A stretch of 6,212 nt of DNA from Gammaproteobacteria bacterium (lineage in GTDB: Bacteria; Pseudomonadota; Gammaproteobacteria; Steroidobacterales; Steroidobacteraceae). The stretch is from positions 1-6,212 of the forward strand of contig VBNY01000072.1 in assembly GCA_005877705.1 (NCBI GenBank), in the 5' to 3' direction. How positions within the stretch are numbered: the stretch's first letter is position 1; each line of letters starts with the position of its first letter. The notes beneath the pieces are model-generated. The model was given only the letters and a program-made list of their open reading frames with translations. It had not been told where the DNA came from and ran no database searches. Position numbers and translations under genes: made by a program. This document shows positions 1 to 5,748 of the stretch, one piece after another.

Positions 1-36
1 AGAACTTCACGGATCAGCGTACTGCAAAGCAGGGGA
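1..36 (+). repeat. Left copy of an inverted repeat (short form)
   Basis: These 36 bases are the exact reverse complement of the two outer 18-base blocks of 3618-3689; that right copy differs only by 36 extra bases in its middle. Similarity stops at base 36, where the left copy continues with unrelated sequence leading into the end of the Crp-type regulator gene. Because the window begins inside the repeat, its true outer limit cannot be seen. A repeat at the very first base would also fit a contig that broke at a repeat. Confidence 0.85.
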
Positions 37-63
37 TGCGGATCACGCCGACGAGGCGGCGGC

Positions 64-777
64 CTACAGTGTGGGATCGCCTTCATGGGGCTCGTTGCGG
101 GCCACGATTCCCTGCAGCGCGTTCCCATCGACGATAGTTATCTTGCCGCGACCGAGATCGACCCAGCCTTTCGCCTTCCAGTTTTGCAGGTGCTGGTTGA
201 CAACTTGCCGGGATAGCCCCAGAAAGCGCGCCACCTCTTCCTGAGAAATCGTCAGATGGACGCCCTTCTGAGTGTCGTGCCCGTGTAGTTTACCCAGACT
301 CAATAAACGCCGCGCCAGCCGCGCGGGCACTGCAAGCAATGCGGAGTCTTCTGCCAAGCCGCTCGTCCAGCGAATGCGCTGACAGAGAAGTTGAAGCAGA
401 TGGATTGCAAGCTTGGACTCCCGCTGTAACAAAGCGAGAAAGTGATGCCGCATGATGATCATCAGGTCTGAGGGCGCAGTAGCGCTGGCCGTGGCCGTTC
501 TTTGATGCCCGTCTAGCAACGCAATCTCGCCGAACGTATCGCCGGGCTCCATGATGTTGAGAAACATCTCCTTGCCAGCCTGTGAGCTGGCACTAATGCG
601 GATCCTGCCTGTAACCACCCCGTAAAGAGCGTCGCCTGGATCCCCCTGTGAAAAAACAATTGCGCCATCCTTGTAGGGTCGCCGGATCGCCAGGGCCGAA
701 ATCTCCTGAATTGTCGCTGCCGGCAGCCCACGGAAAAGACGGTTGCGCTCCAGTATGGTCTGCGGGGCCAAAGCCAT
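64..777 (-). CDS. Crp/Fnr-family transcriptional regulator
   Basis: This 237-residue protein has the standard Crp/Fnr layout and length. An N-terminal cyclic-nucleotide-binding beta-roll (about residues 14-125) includes the cassette TFGEIALLDGHQRTATA at 81-97 with the conserved arginine (R93). A long dimerisation helix follows, then a winged helix-turn-helix at about 177-215 (ISQEEVARFLGLSRQVVNQHL). By family it would be a cytoplasmic dimer that binds DNA near promoters in response to a small ligand. Cysteines typical of an FNR iron-sulfur cluster are absent from the N-terminus, so a nucleotide or other ligand is more likely than oxygen sensing. I chose the ATG at 777 rather than the in-frame one at 795 because a GAGGA ribosome binding site lies 9 nt upstream of it. 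The gene is divergent from the UrcA-family gene at 1026, which makes that gene and itself possible targets. The target and ligand are not known. Confidence 0.93.
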   Translation of the reverse strand: MALAPQTILERNRLFRGLPAATIQEISALAIRRPYKDGAIVFSQGDPGDALYGVVTGRIRISASSQAGKEMFLNIMEPGDTFGEIALLDGHQRTATASATAPSDLMIIMRHHFLALLQRESKLAIHLLQLLCQRIRWTSGLAEDSALLAVPARLARRLLSLGKLHGHDTQKGVHLTISQEEVARFLGLSRQVVNQHLQNWKAKGWVDLGRGKITIVDGNALQGIVARNEPHEGDPTL

Positions 778-786
778 TTGCCGAGT

Positions 787-791
787 TCCTC
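787..791 (-). promoter_or_regulatory. Ribosome binding site deciding the Crp-type regulator start
   Basis: GAGGA on the minus strand lies 9 nt before the ATG at 777. The alternative ATG at 795 sits just upstream of this motif and has no comparable purine-rich site of its own, so translation most likely begins at 777. Confidence 0.7.
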
Positions 792-810
792 TCATCCGGA
801 AGTGCCCTGA

Positions 811-838
811 GTGTACGGCTTGTGTCGTGCACTTGACA
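811..838. promoter_or_regulatory. Candidate operator in the divergent crp-type/urcA-type intergenic region
   Basis: The 248-base gap between the regulator and the UrcA-family gene contains two overlapping imperfect dyads. One runs 811-832, with arms beginning GTGTACG and ending CGTGCAC. The other is TGTC-N8-GACA at 823-838, roughly the half-site shape bound by Crp/Fnr proteins. Their position upstream of the regulator start would suit autoregulation. Neither dyad is perfect, and no clear -35/-10 pair could be placed, so this is only a candidate. Confidence 0.25.
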
Positions 839-1025
839 GAAGCGCGCCTGCAATGCGCTCACGATCACTCCCGACGATCAAGTGGCGGGTTCGCTCACCG
901 AGTAGCGATAGCCGAAATCAACTCAAGCAAAGGGGTACATGATCATGCGCAGCGACAACACGGCCGGCGGTCAATTACGCACAGAAAATTCAATCTTCGA
1001 CACACAGTCCCTAAAGGAATCGGTC

Positions 1026-1403
1026 ATGGATAGCCGAAAAAACGTATTGCGGATGACTTGGGCAATGCTGGCTACGGTGTCCACCATCATGCTGGCGGAC
1101 GCGACACAGGCCGCAGAGGGGGGCGATGGCCCACCACAGCAGGTGGTGAGATTTGGGGATCTGAACCTGACCAGCAGTGAAGGCGTCTCGGTATTGTATA
1201 GGCGGATACACAGCGCAGCCAATGAGGTCTGTGGTGGGGCCGATACGCGCGAGCTGGCACGCGTGGCCGCGACGAAGGCCTGCGTCGATTCGGCGATCTC
1301 TCAGGCGGTCGCCGCAGTCAATAACCCGCTGCTGACGAGTCTATATCTCGCCAAGACGGGCAGAAGCGAGCAGCAGATAACCGCCAGCGCGCAACTGCAC
1401 TGA
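1026..1403 (+). CDS. UrcA family exported protein
   Basis: This 125-residue protein has a Sec-type signal peptide: a basic start, a hydrophobic stretch at about 12-24 and a likely cleavage after TQAA near residue 30. The mature part has the UrcA-family pattern: VVRFGDLNL at 40-48, then SSEGVSVLYRRI, a cysteine in NEVCGG (C69), an LARVAATKACVDSAI helix with a second cysteine (C86), and AVAAVNNP. The two cysteines probably form a disulfide in the periplasm. The family's biochemical role is not established. I chose the ATG at 1026 because AAAGGA lies 7 nt upstream and the signal peptide then starts at residue 1; an upstream in-frame ATG at 939 would add 29 uncharged-to-mixed residues before it. 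The gene is divergent from the Crp-type regulator and is followed by a strong hairpin. Confidence 0.88.
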   Translation: MDSRKNVLRMTWAMLATVSTIMLADATQAAEGGDGPPQQVVRFGDLNLTSSEGVSVLYRRIHSAANEVCGGADTRELARVAATKACVDSAISQAVAAVNNPLLTSLYLAKTGRSEQQITASAQLH

Positions 1404-1414
1404 GACGTCCCTTG

Positions 1415-1455
1415 TTGGTGCGCCGCATTGGCGATCCGCTAGTGCGGCGCATCAA
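1415..1455. terminator. Long hairpin between convergent genes, probable terminator
   Basis: Bases 1415-1432 pair with 1438-1455 to give an 18-bp stem with a few G-T pairs and a 5-nt loop. Its core is the perfect repeat TGCGCCGCA/TGCGGCGCA. It starts 12 nt after the UrcA-family stop and lies 78 nt beyond the end of the convergent patatin gene. The sequence after the stem on the plus strand is AATTCT, which is only weakly U-rich, so efficient intrinsic termination is not certain. The position between two converging genes is what most supports the call. Confidence 0.6.
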
Positions 1456-1532
1456 ATTCTCAAGACTTCCCAGCAAGGCAAGAGCGCTAAGGGCGAAACA
1501 ACCGCAGAACTTCCTGCATGCGGTTTTTCCAG

Positions 1533-3266
1533 TCAAGGGGTCCGCGCTCGGACTAGTTTTTTGACGGCGTCTACTATGTCAGGAAGCTCTCGCTCAGCCG
1601 CAGCCCTGCCCGCCGAAATGAAGGAGTTGATGGCACCAAAATCAGATGCGGACAGCGAATGCGTGTGAGGTCTAACAACAATGTCAGCCGCTTGCGTGTC
1701 CGCAGCGCCGTGCGAGACCGCGAGGAGGTCAAAGGAGCGCGCGATCACGCGTGCCAAGCCGAGGGGACTGCTCATCGCGCGCCGCAGCTCCGCGTGCACG
1801 TGTGCGCCCTCCGCGGATACCTCGGTGTTCACATTAACGGCGATCTTGAGCCCGCAGCGCCAGCGGCCCAGCAGATCGACCGGGATGCGGCTCACAAGCG
1901 CGCCGTCCACCAGCCAATGCTCGGCAGTTTTGATGGGCGGTAGTACGCCGGGGATGGCCGACGTGGCCAAGAACGCGGAGGCCACCAAGCCGCGGTCGAG
2001 CACGATGCGCTGGCCCGTAATGAGGTCCGCCGCGACCGCGAGCGCCGGTCGCGTGAGGTCGGGGAGGTGCCTGCCCGCTGCGAACCGCTCGGCGCTGCGG
2101 CGAACTTTATGTCCGCGGAACAACGCCGAGCGGGGCAGAATGCTGACATCACGAATCAATTCCTTCGATCCAATCGCCAAGCGAGCCAGCTCGTACGCGC
2201 CCTCTGCCGAGCCGCTCATCGCGTACATTAGCGCGACAATGCCGCCGATGCTCGATCCGCTTAGGCAGTCAATCGGGACACCCGCCGCATCGAGGACGGC
2301 GAGTACCCCAATGTGGGCGAAACCGCGCGCCGCTCCTGCTCCGAGCGCGATTCCTATCGTGCGCCGCGCGATCCAGCGTGCGATCGAATCCAAGACTGGT
2401 GTCGCACGTCCACTCCACTCCGATGCGTTTTCCGCCGCTGCGATCTCGGCTTCATCGAGGCGGTACGACCAAACTTCGTCGGCGCGCCCTGGACGACGGG
2501 CGGCGGTGCCAATCCGAACCGTGGCGACGTCGGTCATGCCCCACTCGCCCGAAAGCGCAAGGTCTGGCCGAGAGGTCCCATCGTCGACCAGAAGTACAGC
2601 GTCGCCGGGACGCGTGTGGGCCGCGATTTCACCGATTGACTCAGCAGGAAGTGCCGCGACGCAGACATCACCCACATGTGCCGATGCGCGCCAAGAGTCG
2701 ATTTCCCTTCCCAGTTCCTCGGTGCCGCGTGCCCCCACCGCGAAGCAACCGGCTTCGACCACGTGCGCATAGTGATCCACGCCGCGCACGAGTACCCGGG
2801 GCAAAGCGCTCGCGGATGACGTAAGCCCGATGAGCGCGCAGGTGGGAACGCTGTCCGTGTTCGACGTTCTGAGCCGCAGCCGCTCCGCTAGTAGATCGGC
2901 GATGCCCTTGCGAAATGCGGGCTCGTCGGCGAATAGCCCATCGAATATGCGGGCGGTGACTAAGTAAATTCGTGATTCGCGCTCAGCGATGACCGCCGCC
3001 GAAACGGGCGCACCACTCAGGAGCGACATCTCCCCGAAAATCTCCCCCGGTCCGAGCACGATCGCGAGCTCGTGGTGGCCGGAGGCCGCTCTCACGGACA
3101 CCACGCCCACTGCAATCGCATAGAGGAACTGTCCGATCTCGCCGATCTCAAGAATGACATCGCCCGCGCGGTACTCACGCAGCGCGCATGTGGACCGGAC
3201 CTCGGCTTTCGCCGCGTCCGAAAGCCCAGCGAACAGGGGGATCTCCTCAAGCGGTATGGTTTCCAT
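1533..3266 (-). CDS. Cyclic-nucleotide-binding domain/patatin-like phospholipase fusion (NTE type)
   Basis: This 577-residue protein has an N-terminal cyclic-nucleotide-binding domain (about 5-130) containing GPGEIFGEMSLLSG at 72-85. A linker region (about 140-300) follows, then a patatin domain (about 303-500). The patatin catalytic features are all visible: the oxyanion-hole loop GAGAARG at 309-315, the nucleophile elbow GSSIG at 337-341 with Ser339, and the DGA motif with Asp454, forming a Ser-Asp dyad. Members of this neuropathy-target-esterase-like group hydrolyse phospholipid or lysophospholipid acyl esters, usually at the membrane; the substrate here is unknown. In the nucleotide cassette the position normally held by the phosphate-contacting arginine is Val88 (GAPVSAAV), so classical cAMP binding is doubtful. 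No strong ribosome binding site precedes the ATG at 3266, but the domain starts immediately, which fits this start. Upstream on the same strand lie only remnants, so the gene is probably transcribed alone. Confidence 0.93.
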   Translation of the reverse strand: METIPLEEIPLFAGLSDAAKAEVRSTCALREYRAGDVILEIGEIGQFLYAIAVGVVSVRAASGHHELAIVLGPGEIFGEMSLLSGAPVSAAVIAERESRIYLVTARIFDGLFADEPAFRKGIADLLAERLRLRTSNTDSVPTCALIGLTSSASALPRVLVRGVDHYAHVVEAGCFAVGARGTEELGREIDSWRASAHVGDVCVAALPAESIGEIAAHTRPGDAVLLVDDGTSRPDLALSGEWGMTDVATVRIGTAARRPGRADEVWSYRLDEAEIAAAENASEWSGRATPVLDSIARWIARRTIGIALGAGAARGFAHIGVLAVLDAAGVPIDCLSGSSIGGIVALMYAMSGSAEGAYELARLAIGSKELIRDVSILPRSALFRGHKVRRSAERFAAGRHLPDLTRPALAVAADLITGQRIVLDRGLVASAFLATSAIPGVLPPIKTAEHWLVDGALVSRIPVDLLGRWRCGLKIAVNVNTEVSAEGAHVHAELRRAMSSPLGLARVIARSFDLLAVSHGAADTQAADIVVRPHTHSLSASDFGAINSFISAGRAAAERELPDIVDAVKKLVRARTP

Positions 3267-3336
3267 TATGCGTTTTCGGGCCCAAACCGGAACACCGCGC
3301 CTACCCTAGGTCGCAGCGCCCGAGGGTATACAATAA

Positions 3337-3498
3337 ACCTTACTGCGATCGCAGAGGCCGGCCTATTGGCAGTTCCCGGACGCGAATGCCAACGTTGCTT
3401 TGCTGACCTGGGTCCGCGCCCAACGGGTTGAAGCCGTCGGGCTGCTGGCTCAACGCCTGGACGGCGGGTGGGCGGCGGACGAGCCGCCGGCTCGCTAG
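3337..3498 (+). pseudogene. C-terminal remnant, possibly of an RND efflux outer-membrane protein
   Basis: An open frame with no start codon runs from just after a TAA at 3334-3336 to a TAG at 3496-3498 and encodes 53 residues. Its end, reading VRAQRVEAVGLLAQRLDGGW followed by AADEPPAR, resembles the last helix of TolC/NodT-type outer-membrane efflux proteins, which commonly end in an arginine- and alanine-rich helix followed by GGGW. The upstream part of such a gene is missing, so this is at most a tail left by rearrangement. The match is short and the identity is uncertain; it could instead be a chance open frame. Its TAG shares a CTAG with the stop codon of the transposase fragment on the other strand. 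Confidence 0.35.
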
Positions 3499-3617
3499 CT
3501 GTAGAACCTCAAGAGGTTGTTCCCATCCAGATCGAGTCGGCGATCGGTGGTTTTGGATTTTAGCGCCGTGTGGGGGCGGTGCCAGTTGTGGTGGTGGAGC
3601 CAGTGCGCAAGAGCGCG
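3495..3617 (-). pseudogene. IS481-family transposase, C-terminal fragment
   Basis: The last 40 residues of an IS481-type DDE transposase are readable, from RALAHWLHHHNWHRPH to a terminal DGNNLLRFYS and a TAG. The HHHNWHRPH block and the LDGNNLLR tail are characteristic of this family's C-terminus. The catalytic core, which would be several hundred residues upstream, is absent. Homology stops at 3617, where the inverted repeat 3618-3689 begins, so the fragment was cut at the repeat boundary. I could not identify the element's own terminal inverted repeat after the stop. It cannot encode an active enzyme. Confidence 0.85.
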
Positions 3618-3689
3618 TCCCCTGCTTTGCAGTACGCGCAGTGATCTCAGGTGAGTATCACTGCGCGTGCCGCTGATCCGTGAAGTTCT
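3618..3689 (-). repeat. Right copy of the inverted repeat (long form, 36-nt insertion)
   Basis: Bases 3618-3635 and 3672-3689 together match the reverse complement of 1-36 without a mismatch. Between them lie 36 extra bases (3636-3671; the alignment can slide by a few bases because CGC occurs at both edges). The extra segment contains most of a perfect hairpin. The left copy may have lost it by deletion between the short CGC repeats, or the right copy may have gained it. The repeat may extend past 3689, since the matching side of the left copy lies outside the window. Confidence 0.85.
3635..3667. repeat. Small palindromic element with a perfect 11-bp stem
   Basis: CGCGCAGTGAT (3635-3645) and ATCACTGCGCG (3657-3667) are perfect reverse complements around an 11-nt loop. 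One further A-T pair (3634/3668) extends the stem. The hairpin sits within the 36 nt that distinguish the two copies of the repeat, flanked by CGC on both sides. The shape recalls REP-like or other small palindromic elements, but I recognise no known family, and there is no T-run to make it a terminator on either strand. Confidence 0.7.
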
Positions 3690-3746
3690 CGGGTCCCTTG
3701 CGCTTGCCACCGTGGCCGCCGCCGCTGCTGAGGCCGCTTGCGAGGT

Positions 3747-3866
3747 CTAATACACTGGGAACGTTTGCGTGGAATAGAGGAAAGTCCACGCGAAAACCGC
3801 TGTGAGTGCCGTCGCTCCGGCTGCGCTGACCAAATGCTTCGTGACCGAATTGATGATGTTTCTCAT
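3747..3866 (-). CDS. Small protein with one membrane segment, function unknown
   Basis: A 39-codon frame starts at an ATG preceded by GGAG with a 7-nt spacer (3874-3877), a very good ribosome binding site. The protein begins MRNIINSVTKHLVSAAG and continues with a hydrophobic stretch at about 14-31 (ATALTAVFAWTFLYS), so it would be a single-pass membrane peptide or an uncleaved signal peptide. It ends FPVY at a TAG. After that TAG the same frame stays open through the repeat into the transposase tail. In the frame reached after a 2-base shift, codons are strongly G/C-ending (LASGLSSGGGHGGKRKGPEN at the start). This suggests a longer original gene broken by a stop or frameshift. I do not recognise the family. 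Confidence 0.5.
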   Translation of the reverse strand: MRNIINSVTKHLVSAAGATALTAVFAWTFLYSTQTFPVY

Positions 3867-4122
3867 GGCCCTGCTCCGTATGTAGATATTGGTGCCGTAT
3901 CAGTGTCGTTCGAATCAAACCACTCGTCTCTCGTGGCAGTGATCGTGCACTCGTTCCGGCAGGGCTTCTGTCAACTACCCGACACAAGGCGAGGCCGCGA
4001 GCAACCTCTGCAGCTCTTGCGGCCGCCAAACTCCTAATTCCTCCCAGTTCATCAGGGGCACCATTGCCGGACGACCCCCGCTTGAGGTTCCAGCAAGGAC
4101 GATTACGCACGCGGCTTCCATA
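3867..4122. other. Stretch without a convincing gene
   Basis: Apart from the ribosome binding site of the small minus-strand gene at its left edge, I see no supported gene, RNA or terminator here. A minus-strand frame at 3975-4121 encodes 48 residues with mixed codon use and no recognisable domain, and has no good ribosome binding site. The promoter of the small gene should lie here, but no convincing -35/-10 pair with normal spacing was found. Confidence 0.5.
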
Positions 4123-4173
4123 GCATCAGTCCGTGACTGGACATCTGATGCGTCATGCTTTAGCATTTGATGC
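4123..4173 (+). promoter_or_regulatory. Candidate VapB(C) operator immediately upstream of vapB
   Basis: The 51 bases before the vapB ATG are dense in symmetric repeats. GCATCAG (4123-4129) and CTGATGC (4145-4151) form a perfect inverted repeat. CATCTGATGC (4142-4151) recurs directly as CATTTGATGC (4164-4173), 22 bp on, about two helical turns. Between them lies the 12-bp palindrome ATGCTTTAGCAT (4155-4166). VapB proteins of the ribbon-helix-helix type bind such repeats to repress their own operon. The last repeat touches the start codon, leaving no room for a Shine-Dalgarno site, so the message may be leaderless or poorly translated. Confidence 0.6.
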
Positions 4174-4416
4174 ATGAGAACCACGCTCGACATCGCTGAT
4201 GACGTGCTGCAGGCCGCCAAGGAGCGGGCGCAGCGTGAAAGGAAGACCATCGGAGAGATAATTTCCGAGCTGGCCCGCCGTGCCCTCATGACTCCACAAG
4301 AGGCACCGTCGGTAAAGGAGCCCAAGGCAGTTTATGGACTTCGGCCCTTCGCGCGACGCGGCGGCATCGTCACGAATGAGCTGATCGACAAGCTTCGTGA
4401 AGATGATGCCTACTAG
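4174..4416 (+). CDS. vapB: VapB-type antitoxin (ribbon-helix-helix)
   Basis: This 80-residue protein is full-length for its family. Residues 1-38, starting MRTTLDIADDVLQAAKERA and ending ISELARRAL, form a ribbon-helix-helix DNA-binding domain. The C-terminal half, with YGLRPFARRGG at about 54-64 and VTNELIDKLREDDAY at the end, is the toxin-binding tail usual in this VapB subgroup. Normally it would neutralise the VapC ribonuclease and repress the operon. The partner downstream is broken, so this may now be an orphan antitoxin that only regulates its promoter or counters related toxins elsewhere. The start at 4174 is supported by the family N-terminus rather than by a ribosome binding site, as none is visible. 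The gap of 85 nt to the toxin frame is larger than usual for this pair. Confidence 0.9.
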   Translation: MRTTLDIADDVLQAAKERAQRERKTIGEIISELARRALMTPQEAPSVKEPKAVYGLRPFARRGGIVTNELIDKLREDDAY

Positions 4417-4465
4417 GGCATCCGCGCGACTAATAATTGCAAGTGAACCGGCCACCTGCCATCCG

Positions 4466-4484
4466 GCTGCAGGGCCGCTGCAGC
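4466..4484 (+). other. Short hairpin in the vapB-vapC gap
   Basis: GCTGCAG (4466-4472) and CTGCAGC (4478-4484) pair perfectly around a 5-nt loop, 18 nt before the GTG start of the vapC frame. No T-run follows. It could lower translation of the downstream frame or simply be a chance repeat in GC-rich DNA. Confidence 0.35.
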
Positions 4485-4501
4485 ACGACGAGTTCTGAAT
4501 A

Positions 4502-4886
4502 GTGCGCGCTCTGTTGGACGTCAACGTGTTGATTGCGTTGCTCGATTCCGATCACGCGTCGCACGATACCGCAATGAGTTGGTTCGCGAAGCACGCCCGA
4601 GAAGGCTGGGCTTCGTGTCCGATCACTCAAAACGGTTGTGTCCGTATCATGTCGAACCCGAGCTACCCAAATCCTTTGCCGGTCCAAGCGGTCATGAAGC
4701 GTCTGGCCGACGCCTGTCAGCAGGATGTCCACGAATTCTGGTCGGATGAAGTCAGTTTATTGGATCCGGACATTTTCGACTCGACGCGTGGCCGTTCAGC
4801 AGCAAGGAAGATTTGTCGCGTTCGACACGGGCATTGTGCTCGCGGCGGTTCGGAATGCGACCATGCATAACTTGGTCGTCCTGTAG
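4502..4886 (+). pseudogene. vapC: VapC-type PIN-domain toxin, inactivated
   Basis: From a GTG at 4502 the frame reads MRALLDVNVLIALLDSDH, the classical VapC PIN start with the first catalytic aspartate (D6). It stays family-like up to LLDPDIFDSTR (residue 96, codon ending 4789). The reading then shifts: family-like sequence resumes from the GTG at 4788 as VAVQQQGRFVAFDTG and ends HNLVVL at a TAG (4884-4886). Compared with typical VapC proteins of this group, about 14-15 residues are missing at the junction, including the conserved T-D of the third acidic site. The unshifted frame instead runs to a TAA at 4868-4870 through unrelated residues. In addition, the glutamate normally found in the TENG motif is glutamine here (Q43 in ITQNG). 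Both changes should abolish metal-dependent RNA cleavage. The toxin is therefore very probably dead. Confidence 0.85.
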
Positions 4887-4920
4887 CGGCTCGCCCGTGA
4901 CTTTGGAGGCCGATCACGAA

Positions 4921-5703
4921 TTAATAATGTCTGCCGCGACCCGATATCGTTACTCCAATGATGGGGCCGAGGGGTACTCGTTCGTCGTCGCGTCCCAGAC
5001 TCTGGGCATACAGGCTGGACACGTTCCCATCCAGATAGAGCGCATCGGTGCAATTGAGCCGATCGCGGAACAGAAGCGCGAACTCGTAAAAATTGACCGG
5101 TTCTTCACTGATCGCGAACACGACCTGATCGGCGATGATAACGCCGACGCCGTTGCGAATCAGTCGTGATGCGCCCTGAGGATTGAGGACCGGATTGATC
5201 TGGCCGCCGTAAACAAGTAGAGGGCCGGACTGAGTGGCGAGTAGCGCGGGGTCCTCCAATGAGCGGTACTTCGCGCTTTCGACGATGCGGGCACCGGAAG
5301 CTGAGAGAACAAAAACGCCATTGGGCTTCAGATAAAAATTACCGAAGCCCGACGCCAGGTTGAGTCGGTGAATCTGACGGCCATCCCTCACCAGCAGGCC
5401 GACAGGCGAGTAATCTTCGCGATACATGCCGGCGTTCATGGCGAACGCTAGGTGTTCGTCGTGCGCTGCCAGCGACTGCGCAACCCGCCGAAATGAGGTG
5501 AACGGCTTGCCCGAGTCGTCGTCGAGAAACAACTGCAGATGATCCGTATGGATGTCGACCCGGCAAACGGTCGAGCGCGTGCCTCGAAATTGAATTTCCG
5601 AGCACTCGAGGGCTGACGTAAACGCGGGTGCCATGCAAAGGAGGCCGACGACGCAACAGCAACGCGCGTATCGAGAAATCAGCGTTGTTGTCCTGCCTAA
5701 CAT
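4921..5703 (-). CDS. Exported phosphodiester glycosidase family protein (DUF2233/NAGPA-like)
   Basis: This 260-residue protein begins with a signal peptide (basic start, hydrophobic CCCVVGLLCMAPAF at about 15-28, cleavage likely after TSA at 31), so it acts in the periplasm or outside the cell. The family motifs appear in order: FAMNAGMY at 87-94, SPVGLLV at 99-105, KPNGVFVL at 126-133, QSGPLLVYGGQ at 158-168, RNGVG at 183-187 and ALYLDGNVSSLY at 221-232. These match the fold of the human uncovering enzyme NAGPA and bacterial DUF2233 proteins, which cleave sugar phosphodiesters; the substrate here is unknown. Length is normal and the gene appears intact. The ribosome binding site is weak (GGA just before the ATG). 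It lies 45 nt downstream of the truncated HxlR frame on the same strand, so both could be on one transcript. Confidence 0.9.
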   Translation of the reverse strand: MLGRTTTLISRYARCCCVVGLLCMAPAFTSALECSEIQFRGTRSTVCRVDIHTDHLQLFLDDDSGKPFTSFRRVAQSLAAHDEHLAFAMNAGMYREDYSPVGLLVRDGRQIHRLNLASGFGNFYLKPNGVFVLSASGARIVESAKYRSLEDPALLATQSGPLLVYGGQINPVLNPQGASRLIRNGVGVIIADQVVFAISEEPVNFYEFALLFRDRLNCTDALYLDGNVSSLYAQSLGRDDERVPLGPIIGVTISGRGRHY

Positions 5704-5748
5704 GATGTCCGGAATAGTACCGCAAGCGCCACCGGTCGTGACTGAGGA

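Noticed and set aside
833..838. TTGACA, a perfect -35 box on the plus strand upstream of the UrcA-family gene.
   Set aside because: No acceptable -10 hexamer occurs 16-18 nt downstream; the sequence there is GC-rich, so a promoter is not supported.
1681..2772. Long 363-codon plus-strand open frame opposite the patatin gene.
   Set aside because: It is antisense to a clear patatin fusion with all catalytic motifs, and its translation is low-complexity Ser/Arg/Ala-rich, as expected from a shadow frame in GC-rich DNA.
3471..3488. GGCGGC/GCCGCC hairpin near the end of the efflux-like remnant, considered as a terminator.
   Set aside because: The stem is only 6 bp in very GC-rich DNA, lies inside the open frame, and has no T-run on either side.
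3658..4110. 150-codon minus-strand frame spanning the small membrane-peptide gene.
   Set aside because: It has no recognisable domain or ribosome binding site; only its last part has gene-like codon use, which is noted as a possible shifted continuation of the small gene.
3975..4121. 48-codon minus-strand frame containing MNWEELGVWRPQELQRLLAA.
   Set aside because: It is short, has mixed codon use, lacks a good ribosome binding site and shows no family match that I can name.
4790..4870. Continuation of vapC in the original frame to the TAA as a genuine alternative C-terminus.
   Set aside because: The residues there are Arg/Cys/His-rich and unlike VapC, whereas the shifted frame gives a recognisable VapC end.
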